Shown: positions 26,628-33,212 of the stretch, in pieces
How the letters are laid out: every line of letters begins with the position of its first letter
How positions within the stretch are numbered: position 1 is the first letter of the stretch
Source of the DNA: Burkholderia singularis
GTDB taxonomy: Bacteria > Pseudomonadota > Gammaproteobacteria > Burkholderiales > Burkholderiaceae
NCBI RefSeq assembly: GCF_900176645.1
Contig: NZ_FXAN01000082.1
Coordinates: forward strand, 1 to 35,667
DNA: 35,667 bases
Direction: 5' to 3'
Translations under genes and position numbers: made by a program
The notes under the pieces: model-generated
What the model was told of the DNA's origin: nothing
Seen by the model: only the letters and a program-made list of their open reading frames with translations
Database searches by the model: none

Positions 26628-27179
26628 ATGTCGTCCCGTATCTCTACCCCCGCTACCGTCGCTGACGCTCCGGTCGCCTCGCACGGTCTGCTCGAAGCCG
26701 TCAACAAGCAACTGGGTGTTGTGCCCAACCTGTTCCGCATGGTCGGCAACAGCCCGGCGGCACTCGAAGGCTATCTGAGCCTGATGGGCACGCTCGGCAA
26801 AGGCGAGCTGTCGGGGCAGACGCGCGAGCGTATCGCGTTGGCAGTGGCCGAGATCAACGGCTGCGATTACTGCCTGTCAGCTCACACGTACCTCGGGAAG
26901 AACGTCGCGAAGCTCGACGACGCCGAAATTACCGCGAACCGCAACGGCGGTTCGAATGATCCGAAGGCTGCCGCCGCTGTGCTGTTCGCGATGAAGGTGG
27001 CGGACGCGCGCGGACGCGTGTCGGATGCAGACCTGAAGGCTGTCAAGTCTGCTGGCTACAGCGACGCTGCTGTGGTCGAGATCGTACTGAACGTGGCGCT
27101 CAACATCTGGACAAACTACATCAACACGGTTGCCGGAACCGAGATCGACTTCCCCGTCGTGCATGCCAGGAAGGCATAG
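26628..27179 (+). CDS. Carboxymuconolactone decarboxylase / AhpD-like protein
   Basis: A 183-aa AhpD/CMD-family protein with the redox site E-x-N-x-C-x-x-C-x-x-x-H: AEINGCDYCLSAH (E75, C79, C82, H86). This is the alkylhydroperoxidase-type proton-relay signature. Such proteins reduce peroxides or nitrosating species, or detoxify quinones. AAAGGAG lies 8 nt before ATG 26628. It is divergent to a LysR regulator and followed by a PPOX-like gene 87 bp downstream, forming a small redox-response group. Confidence 0.92.
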   Translation: MSSRISTPATVADAPVASHGLLEAVNKQLGVVPNLFRMVGNSPAALEGYLSLMGTLGKGELSGQTRERIALAVAEINGCDYCLSAHTYLGKNVAKLDDAEITANRNGGSNDPKAAAAVLFAMKVADARGRVSDADLKAVKSAGYSDAAVVEIVLNVALNIWTNYINTVAGTEIDFPVVHARKA

Positions 27180-27266
27180 GGCGCAGAGATGAAGTCGATG
27201 CCGCCGGTGCCATGAGCATCAGCCGCACTTGTTTCATGGCGCAAACTGAATTGGACGGAGGGCAAG

Positions 27267-27887
27267 ATGGGCAGTCCGCGGAAATATCCCAGTGACATGG
27301 TGTTCACACCTTCCGTCAAATCGCTTCAGGAGCGCTACGGCTCGCGAGAAACCTATGCACGCCGCGAGCACGAAGGTGCATGGGAAACGACCATCACGCC
27401 TGAGTGTGCGGACTTTATCCGTCGACAGACGAGCGTATTCTTCTCGACCGCAAACGGCGATGGGCAACCCTATATCCAGCATCGTGGTGGGCCACCTGGA
27501 TTCCTGCATGTCGTCGACGAGAAGACGGTCGCATTCGCTGATTATTCCGGAAACGAGCAGTACATCACGACCGGAAATCTGGCCGACAACCGGAAAGCTT
27601 TCCTGTTCCTGATCGACTACGCTCGCCGCCAGCGGATCAAGATCTGGGGCGATGCGTATATCGACGAGGATACAAAACTGGTTGCCAGGCTGATGCCTCA
27701 GGATTATCGAGCCCGTGCCGAGCGAGCCATCGTTTTCAAGGTTTCATTGTGGGATGCCAATTGTCCCCGGCACATCCCGCAACGCTTCGAGGCAGCGGAC
27801 GTTCGTGCGGCACTCGATGAACGGGATGGCCGTATTCGCGAACTGGAAGCGGAGGTCGAACGCCTGCGTGGAAGAGTCAGTGCGTGA
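27267..27887 (+). CDS. Pyridoxamine 5'-phosphate oxidase-like flavoprotein
   Basis: A 206-aa split-barrel flavin-binding protein. It contains SVFFSTANGDGQPYIQHRGG (FMN-barrel strands), FADYSGNEQYITTGNL, KAFLFLIDYARRQRIKIWGDA and a C-terminal Arg/Glu-rich helix (ERDGRIRELEAEVERLRGR) that may form a coiled coil. The family includes pyridoxamine oxidase-like and F420/heme-binding proteins; the substrate is not determinable. ATG 27267 has GGAG upstream. It follows the AhpD-like gene and may share its promoter. Confidence 0.85.
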   Translation: MGSPRKYPSDMVFTPSVKSLQERYGSRETYARREHEGAWETTITPECADFIRRQTSVFFSTANGDGQPYIQHRGGPPGFLHVVDEKTVAFADYSGNEQYITTGNLADNRKAFLFLIDYARRQRIKIWGDAYIDEDTKLVARLMPQDYRARAERAIVFKVSLWDANCPRHIPQRFEAADVRAALDERDGRIRELEAEVERLRGRVSA

Positions 27888-28133
27888 CAGGAATGCGTGC
27901 CATCGGTGGCAGTGCAGCAGATGATTTCGTTTTCCATGAAGCGGCTTGCGGCGACCGTAACTTTACCAACCTCGAACGAGGGCCGTTCCAAGCATGTCAT
28001 TCGAGTTGATAGGCGGGTTTAACCTCCATTCGACGAAAGGAATCGGCCCGCCTATAGTCAAAGAAACAGGAAACGCACCGCCGCCTGCCCGAATGGCGGC
28101 GCGTGCGCGTCGATCGGACAAGGGGTGACGGCA

Positions 28134-28226
28134 ATGGACATCAGGAACTCAAGCGTGCTGATTGCGGGCCGCTTGAGCGGCAACGACCTCGCGTTTGCGC
28201 ATTCGCCAGGCGAAGGCAGTTCATGA
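28134..28226 (+). CDS. Putative 30-aa ORF coupled to the sigma factor gene
   Basis: ATG 28134 with AGGGG 8 nt upstream opens a 30-codon frame (begins MDIRNSSVLIAGRLSG, ends EGSS). Its stop TGA overlaps the ATG of the sigma factor gene as ATGA, the layout of translational coupling. TTCGAC (28029) and TATAGT (28053) upstream make a possible promoter. It could be a leader peptide controlling sigma factor translation, or a remnant of a longer gene. I do not recognise the peptide. Confidence 0.45.
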   Translation: MDIRNSSVLIAGRLSGNDLAFAHSPGEGSS

Positions 28227-28804
28227 CTACTTTGTCCAACGACTCCGGCGTACGCACGCTGCATTGCGCGGAGCTGCGTCTGAAAGCGTTGTTCGTCGGC
28301 GGTCTCGCTGGCAACGCAACCGACTACCGATTATTCCTGGACGAGCTGACGCGTCACCTGCGGGGTTATCTGCGCAAGCGGATTCCCCACTTCCACGAGG
28401 ATGTCGAAGACCTCGTCCAGGAAATTCTGCTCGCGGTGCACAATGCGCGCCACACCTTCCGGCCAGATGACCCGCTGACGGCCTGGGTTCACGCAATCGC
28501 CCGCTATAAATTGATAGACTTCTTCAGGACACGCTCGCGGCGGGAATCGTTACACGAGCCGCTCGACGATCACGAGACCATTTTTTCCGAATCCGACGGC
28601 GAGCCGGCCGATGCGCGCCGCGACATCGGCAAGCTGCTCGATCACCTGCCCGACAAGCAGCGGCTGTCGATTTTGCACGTCAAACTCGAGGGACTTTCGG
28701 TGGCCGAGGCGGCTCGCCTGACCGGGCTCACGGAGTCGGCCGTCAAGGTCAACATCCATCGCGGACTCAAGGTGCTGGCTGCGCGCGTGCGGGGTGTCGC
28801 ATGA
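28223..28804 (+). CDS. sigF: ECF-type sigma factor (SigF-like)
   Basis: A 193-aa sigma-70 family factor. Region 2 spans about residues 35-105 (EDVEDLVQEILLAVH, TAWVHAIARYKLIDFFRTRSRRE). Region 4 occupies 130-190 (LPDKQRLSILHVKLEGLS, TGLTESAVKVNIHRGLKVL). It has no regions 1 or 3, so it is ECF-type. It overlaps the following NrsF gene (ATGA at 28801-28804), the sigma/anti-sigma layout known from Caulobacter SigF/NrsF, which responds to metals such as Cr(VI) and Cd. The bufferin precursor promoter carries a matching SigF-like motif. ATG 28223 gives the natural N-terminus; the earlier in-frame start is non-family. The symbol follows the Caulobacter counterpart. Confidence 0.9.
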   Translation: MTTLSNDSGVRTLHCAELRLKALFVGGLAGNATDYRLFLDELTRHLRGYLRKRIPHFHEDVEDLVQEILLAVHNARHTFRPDDPLTAWVHAIARYKLIDFFRTRSRRESLHEPLDDHETIFSESDGEPADARRDIGKLLDHLPDKQRLSILHVKLEGLSVAEAARLTGLTESAVKVNIHRGLKVLAARVRGVA

Positions 28805-29442
28805 GAACGGACGATCTCGTCGACCTGCTGTCGACCGGCATCGCGCCGGTAAAGGGTGGCGTCCCCGCGCGGCGGTTCGGCATCGCGCTTCTGCTCGCGG
28901 CCACCGGTGCGACACTGCTGATGATTGCGCTCCTTGGCATCCGGCCGGATCTCGCCGTCGTCGCGCGCACCGCGCTCTTCTGGGAAAAGCTCGCGTTTCC
29001 GCTGTGCGTTGCGATCGGTGCGGGAATCAGCGCCATACGGCTCGCGCGGCCCGGTGCTCGGGTCGGCTCGGGTTGGCCCGTGATGGCGGCCCCCGTGCTG
29101 CTCGTCTGGATCGCGGGCATCGCGGTTGTCGCCGCAGCGTTGCCGCAGGACCGGCTACCGGCGGTGCTCGGGCAATCGTGGCGCGTGTGTCCCTTCAACA
29201 TCCTGCTGCTTTCACTGCCGGGCTTCGCGGCGATCATGTGGGCCGTGCGCGGGCTAGCGCCCACGCGGCCGCGGCTTGCGGGCGCCGTATGCGGATTGCT
29301 CGCGAGTTCGATCAGCACTGTCGCCTACTGCTTTCACTGCCCTGAAATGAGCCCGGCTTTCTGGAGCGTCTGGTACTTGCTCGGCATGCTGATTCCGGCG
29401 AGCATCGGCGCGCTGATCGGTGCCCGAATACTGCGCTGGTAG
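28801..29442 (+). CDS. nrsF: NrsF-type anti-sigma factor (DUF1109), copy 1
   Basis: A 213-aa inner-membrane protein with six hydrophobic segments and a cytoplasmic N-terminus (MRTDDLVDLLSTG), characteristic of DUF1109/NrsF. It holds the adjacent SigF-like factor inactive. In Caulobacter NrsF two conserved Cys near positions 131 and 181 sense the metal or thiol signal. This copy has Cys at 130 (WRVCPF) and 180 (YCFHCPE), so it should be sensing-competent. It is translationally coupled to sigF. A paralogue of the same length lies at 32427-33068. Confidence 0.88.
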   Translation: MRTDDLVDLLSTGIAPVKGGVPARRFGIALLLAATGATLLMIALLGIRPDLAVVARTALFWEKLAFPLCVAIGAGISAIRLARPGARVGSGWPVMAAPVLLVWIAGIAVVAAALPQDRLPAVLGQSWRVCPFNILLLSLPGFAAIMWAVRGLAPTRPRLAGAVCGLLASSISTVAYCFHCPEMSPAFWSVWYLLGMLIPASIGALIGARILRW

Positions 29443-29523
29443 GCCGGTGCGCCGGCGGCGCTTGACTGCGAAGGTCATGCATATCGCCGATCTTCCGAAC
29501 GATTAGTTATCTATATTATTAGT

Positions 29524-29536
29524 CCCCCCCCCCCCC
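29524..29536. repeat. Poly-C tract, 13 residues
   Basis: Thirteen consecutive C on the plus strand, preceded by AT-rich sequence, lie 81 bp after nrsF and 331 bp before bufA. Homopolymers of this size are prone to slippage and to sequencing error. Confidence 0.9.
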
Positions 29537-29698
29537 ACACCGGTCGTTGCACTGCAGATTGCAGCCTGTGACGCCGATCCCGGCGCTGGCGCAAATTCGG
29601 CAACCAACACAAGTAGCCCGTTGCGGATTGCCGTTCCGGCACACTGGGCACGCCGTGATTGGCCGCGCTGCGTCGCTGCTCCTGTAGTTGGTTGTTCG

Positions 29699-29714
29699 AA
29701 CCGCCGCGGCGGTT
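29699..29714. promoter_or_regulatory. 16-bp perfect palindrome upstream of bufA
   Basis: AACCGCCGCGGCGGTT is a perfect palindrome 68 bp before the SigF-like -35 element. It has no loop or T-run, so a dimeric protein-binding site is more plausible than a terminator; in GC-rich DNA it may also be chance. Confidence 0.4.
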
Positions 29715-29782
29715 ACAGCGCGGGCTCGCTTAATGCTTCATGGGGCATGCTAATCGTCCGTCGCATAAAAAAATGTGCCGAC

Positions 29783-29809
29783 TGTAACCAGCCGTCGAAA
29801 GCTATCGAA
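29783..29809 (+). promoter_or_regulatory. SigF-type promoter of the bufferin operon
   Basis: TGTAACC (29783-29789) and CGAA (29806-29809) are separated by exactly 16 bp. This fits the -35/-10 pattern I recall for Caulobacter SigF-dependent promoters, which drive bufferin-type genes. It is 58 bp before the bufA ATG. The sigma factor that would recognise it is encoded 1.5 kb upstream. Confidence 0.7.
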
Positions 29810-29867
29810 TTAACCAGCGTATCTGTTGATCACGGATACCTTCCATCCCGACTACTGGAGAGATTTC

Positions 29868-30179
29868 ATGTCCGCAAAGACCACTGTTAGTTCCGCCTTG
29901 CTCGCTGGCGCCGTTGCAAGCCTGCTCGCTTCGGTCGCTCATGCCGCGCCGCTCACGAAGGAAGAGATGAGCGCTGCCGTCGCCGCTCACAAGGAAAAGT
30001 GCTTCGGCGTCGCCCTGAAGGGACAAAACGACTGCGCCGCAGGTCCGGGTACGACCTGCCAGGGTACGTCGACGGTCGATTTTCAGGGCAACTCGTGGAA
30101 GTTCGTCCAGGGCGGCACCTGCGCGAGCATCGTCGTGCCGGGCGGCGGCCACGGCTCGCTTACGCCGATCAAGTCCTGA
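29868..30179 (+). CDS. bufA1: Bufferin precursor BufA1 (DUF2282)
   Basis: A 103-aa exported RiPP precursor. The signal peptide spans residues 1-26 (ends AHA before APLTKE). The mature part has four cysteines in the BufA1 arrangement: [15 protein letters not shown] (C45, C56), [10 protein letters not shown] (C64) and GGTCASI (C85). The known pattern is that an MNIO enzyme modifies central Cys to thiooxazole-type rings and the product binds copper in the periplasm. The C-terminal tail ([16 protein letters not shown]) is Gly-rich and longer than the core needs. GGAG lies 8 nt before ATG 29868. It leads the bufABCD-like operon behind a SigF-type promoter. Confidence 0.9.
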   Translation: MSAKTTVSSALLAGAVASLLASVAHAAPLTKEEMSAAVAAHKEKCFGVALKGQNDCAAGPGTTCQGTSTVDFQGNSWKFVQGGTCASIVVPGGGHGSLTPIKS

Positions 30180-30207
30180 TCGCAACGACGAGCGAGACGG
30201 GACGGCC

Positions 30208-31152
30208 ATGAACGCTTTCACCCGATCAGCGGCGACCGATGCGTCCGGCCGTCCCCGTCGCGCGGTGCCCGGCGCAGCCGGGCTCGTCGGCACGAGCTTC
30301 AAGCACGAACATCTCGCGGCAATTCTCGAAGACGGGCCGCAGGACGCCTTCTTCGAGGTGCACGCCGAGAACTATATGGGCGCCGGCGGCCCGCCGCATC
30401 GCGCGTTGAACGCGATCCGCGAGCGCTATCCGATTTCGCTGCACGGTGTGTGCATGTCGATCGGCGGATCAGACGGGCTCGACGCCGGCCACCTCGCGCG
30501 CTTCAGCGAGCTGGTCGCGCGCTACGAACCCGCGTTGGTTTCCGAACATCTTGCGTGGTCCTCGCACGGCGGCACGTTCTTCAACGACCTGCTGCCGCTG
30601 CCCTACACGAAGGCAACGCTCGACACAGTCTGCGAACACATCGATCAGGTGCAGGAAGCCATCAAGCGCCCGATGCTGCTCGAAAATCCTTCGACGTATG
30701 TGGCGTTCGCGTCGTCGACAATGATCGAGACGGAATTCATCCGCGCAGTCGCACAGCGCACCGGCTGCGCACTGCTGCTCGACATCAACAACGTGTTCGT
30801 TTCGGCGACCAATCACGGTTATCCGGCGCGCGCCTATTTAGCGGATTTTCCGCTCGAATACGTGGGCGAGATTCATCTGGCCGGCCACAGCGAACAGTAC
30901 GTCGGGCATGCGCCGCTGCTCATCGACAGTCACGACCGCGCGGTCGCCGATCCGGTGTGGGCGCTCTACCGCGATGTGATCGCGCGCACCGGGCCGATGC
31001 CGACGCTGATCGAGTGGGACAGCCAGCTGCCGGCTTGGGCCGAACTGCGCGCCCAGGCGCTGGCAGCGCGGCGGATTGTGTTGGAGCATGAGGCCCGATA
31101 CGCGCGCGAGTCCGACTTGTCTCACCGGGAGCGCACCGGCCATGAAGTCTGA
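30208..31152 (+). CDS. bufB1: MNIO enzyme BufB1 (DUF692), bufferin maturase
   Basis: A 314-aa multinuclear non-heme iron oxidase with a TIM-barrel fold. Metal-ligand motifs are SLHGVC (H79), SEHLAW (E113, H114), LLENPSTY (E159), LDINN (D192, N194), HLAGH (H223, H227) and IEWD (E269, D271). It modifies Cys residues of the precursor using iron and O2. It follows bufA by 28 bp and overlaps bufC by 11 bp. Length and motif order fit the family. Confidence 0.94.
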   Translation: MNAFTRSAATDASGRPRRAVPGAAGLVGTSFKHEHLAAILEDGPQDAFFEVHAENYMGAGGPPHRALNAIRERYPISLHGVCMSIGGSDGLDAGHLARFSELVARYEPALVSEHLAWSSHGGTFFNDLLPLPYTKATLDTVCEHIDQVQEAIKRPMLLENPSTYVAFASSTMIETEFIRAVAQRTGCALLLDINNVFVSATNHGYPARAYLADFPLEYVGEIHLAGHSEQYVGHAPLLIDSHDRAVADPVWALYRDVIARTGPMPTLIEWDSQLPAWAELRAQALAARRIVLEHEARYARESDLSHRERTGHEV

Positions 31153-31930
31153 ACAGCGCGCGAGCCACTACGCGGCGACCTTCGCGCCGGGACTGACGAA
31201 CCCGGAACTCGCCACGCCGGAAGGCGTCGTAGCGGCCCGCGGCAAGAGCGTCGACCCGTGCTACAACGTCTATCGTAACAACGTCACGGTCAGCCTCATC
31301 GATGCGCTGGCCGCGATTTATCCCGCCGTGCAGCGCATCACGGGCGTCGAGTTCTTCCGCGCGATGGCACGCTTTCACGTACGTGCTACGCCGCCGGTTT
31401 CGCCTCTCCTGTTCGAGTACGGGCGCGATTTTCCCTCGTTCATCGAAACGTACGAATATGCGCGCGACATGCCCTGGCTCGCGGATACGGCACGCATCGA
31501 GCGCGCCTGGCTCGACGCCTATCACGCCGCGGATGCCGCGCCGCTCGCGGCCGAGGCATTCGCGAGCATCGATCCGGGTTCGCTCGCGCAGGTGCGCTTC
31601 GTCCCGCATCCGGCCGCGCGCATCGTGCGCTCGCGTTACCCGGCCGTCGCGATCTTCGCGATGAACCGGGCGGACGGCCCCGTCACCCCGCTGCATTCGG
31701 GCGATGCAGAAGACGCGCTCGTCACGCGTCCCGACGACGACGTGATTGTCTCGCGCCTGCCCGCGGGCGGCGCCGTGTTTCTCATCGCGCTCATCGAGGG
31801 CATGCCGCTCGGCGCCGCCGCGCAAGCAGCCTTCGAGGAGACCGACACTTTCGACCTGACGGCCAACCTGGCCGCGATGATTTCGGCTGGCGTGTTCGCG
31901 GCCGTTCAACTAGGGGAGCAATCAGCATGA
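31142..31930 (+). CDS. bufC1: DUF2063 protein BufC1, partner of the MNIO enzyme
   Basis: A 262-aa protein. The DUF2063 N-terminal helical domain covers about residues 1-105 (YNVYRNNVTVSLIDALAAIYPAVQRITGVEFFRAMAR). The C-terminal domain ends with DTFDLTANLAAMISAGVFAAVQ. In characterised bufferin systems this protein binds the precursor and delivers it to the MNIO enzyme (a RiPP-recognition partner). It overlaps bufB (ATG 31142 precedes the bufB stop at 31152) and the DoxX gene (ATGA at 31927-31930), so all are coupled. The ATG at 31142 (MKSEQRAS) is the natural start. Confidence 0.9.
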   Translation: MKSEQRASHYAATFAPGLTNPELATPEGVVAARGKSVDPCYNVYRNNVTVSLIDALAAIYPAVQRITGVEFFRAMARFHVRATPPVSPLLFEYGRDFPSFIETYEYARDMPWLADTARIERAWLDAYHAADAAPLAAEAFASIDPGSLAQVRFVPHPAARIVRSRYPAVAIFAMNRADGPVTPLHSGDAEDALVTRPDDDVIVSRLPAGGAVFLIALIEGMPLGAAAQAAFEETDTFDLTANLAAMISAGVFAAVQLGEQSA

Positions 31931-32430
31931 CGCCTCGACAAGACTCCAGCCCGTCCTTTCCGGGCAACGTCGCGCACGCGATCGGGTGCGCGCGGCGCTT
32001 CATCGAGCGGCTCGCGCAACCGTCGTTCGTGCAGCTCGTGCTGCGCCTCGCGCTCGCCGTGCCGTTCTGGAAATCGGGCATTCTCAAGTGGCACGGTTTT
32101 CTGCAGCTCAACGATACGGCTATCGATCTCTTCACCGACGAATTCAAGCTTCATCTGCCCGGCGGCCCCTATCCGTTCCCGGCGCCGGCCGTCGTTGCGT
32201 TCCTGTCCGCGTGCGGCGAGGTTGGTTTCCCGGTGCTGCTCGTGCTCGGATTCGGCACGCGCTTCGCCGCCGCCGGATTGCTGCTGATGACCTGCATCAT
32301 CGAGCTGACGGTGCCGGACGGCTGGCCGATCCACATCACATGGGCCGCCATGGCGCTCGGCATCGCCGCATGGGGTCCGGGCGTGATTTCGATCGACTAC
32401 TTGCTCGGAGACCGCGCGTACCGGTCATGA
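31927..32430 (+). CDS. bufD1: DoxX-family membrane protein BufD1
   Basis: A 167-aa DoxX protein with four membrane helices (about residues 38-58, 86-104, 110-127 and 133-155). Blocks are QLVLRLALAVPFWKSGILKW, ACGEVGFPVLLVLGFGTRFAA and HITWAAMALGIAAWGPGVIS. DoxX proteins commonly accompany bufferin operons and are thought to link to the quinone pool or redox balance; the exact role is unknown. The start overlaps the bufC stop, and its stop overlaps the start of the second NrsF gene. Confidence 0.88.
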   Translation: MTPRQDSSPSFPGNVAHAIGCARRFIERLAQPSFVQLVLRLALAVPFWKSGILKWHGFLQLNDTAIDLFTDEFKLHLPGGPYPFPAPAVVAFLSACGEVGFPVLLVLGFGTRFAAAGLLLMTCIIELTVPDGWPIHITWAAMALGIAAWGPGVISIDYLLGDRAYRS

Positions 32431-33068
32431 AAACGCGAGACCTGGTCGCCCGGCTCGCGAGCGACGCATCGCCCGTCGAGCGCAACGCCGTCCCGAGGCG
32501 ACTCAATCGCGCGCTGATGTACGGCCTTGCCGGCAGCACGGTCCTGCTGGTTGCGCTGTACGGCGTGCGCAGCGACATGCCCGAGCTGATCCTCACGAGG
32601 ATGTTCTGGGTGCGCCTCTCGTTCCCACTCGCGGTCATCGCCGCGGCCATGAAGCTCGCGGAGCGGCTCGGCCGCCCCGGCGCGCGGCTCGGGCTTGCCT
32701 GGTTCGCGGTGGCGCTGCCCATTGCCGCGATGGTACTCGCCGCGGGCGGCATCCTGCTGGCGACGCCGCCGGGGTACCGGCTGCAGCTGATGCTCGGCAC
32801 GACCTGGCGCACGACGACGGCGAGCGTCGTGCTGCTCGCGCTGCCCTCGCTCGTTGCGATGCTGCACGCGATGAGGCAGCTCACGCCGACGCGTCTCGCG
32901 CTGACCGGCGCGGGCGCGGGTGTCCTGGCAGGCGCGCAGGGATTGCTCGTCTACTCGCTGTATTGCTCGGAGATGGCGGCGCCGTTCTGGGGTGTCTGGT
33001 ACGTGCTCGCGATCGTCATCACGACCGCCGTCGGCACGGCTATCGCGCCGCATTGTCTGCGCTGGTGA
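32427..33068 (+). CDS. Second NrsF-type anti-sigma factor (DUF1109)
   Basis: A 213-aa six-helix membrane protein, paralogous to the copy at 28801. Both start M(K/R)T(R/D)DLV, are identical in length and end LRW. Shared blocks are ALYGVRSD versus ALLGIRPD, and FWGVWY versus FWSVWY. This copy keeps Cys180 (LYCSEMAAPF) but has Thr at position 130 (WRTTTASV), where copy 1 has Cys130. It may bind the sigma factor without responding to the same signal, or sense a different one. It is translationally coupled to bufD (ATGA at 32427-32430), so it would be induced with the operon. Confidence 0.85.
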   Translation: MKTRDLVARLASDASPVERNAVPRRLNRALMYGLAGSTVLLVALYGVRSDMPELILTRMFWVRLSFPLAVIAAAMKLAERLGRPGARLGLAWFAVALPIAAMVLAAGGILLATPPGYRLQLMLGTTWRTTTASVVLLALPSLVAMLHAMRQLTPTRLALTGAGAGVLAGAQGLLVYSLYCSEMAAPFWGVWYVLAIVITTAVGTAIAPHCLRW

Positions 33069-33212
33069 GATTCGCGAAGACGCCGGGCATCGCGCTTTTG
33101 CCGGCGGTTCCGGAACCTCGACGTTGTCACTCCGCAGCATAACTTTGGAGTCCTTTCCATCTAATTGGCACAGCGCATCCACGCTTCGATGGTTCTCTGA
33201 AAATGGTGACGT

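Larger units (their letters stand above)
29443..29867 (+). promoter_or_regulatory. Upstream region of the bufferin operon
   Basis: This 425-bp stretch has no supported gene. It contains a run of 13 C (29524-29536), a perfect 16-bp palindrome (29699-29714) and a SigF-type promoter (29783-29809), followed by the ribosome-binding site of the precursor gene. No clear terminator after nrsF was found, so read-through from sigF-nrsF remains possible. Confidence 0.6.
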
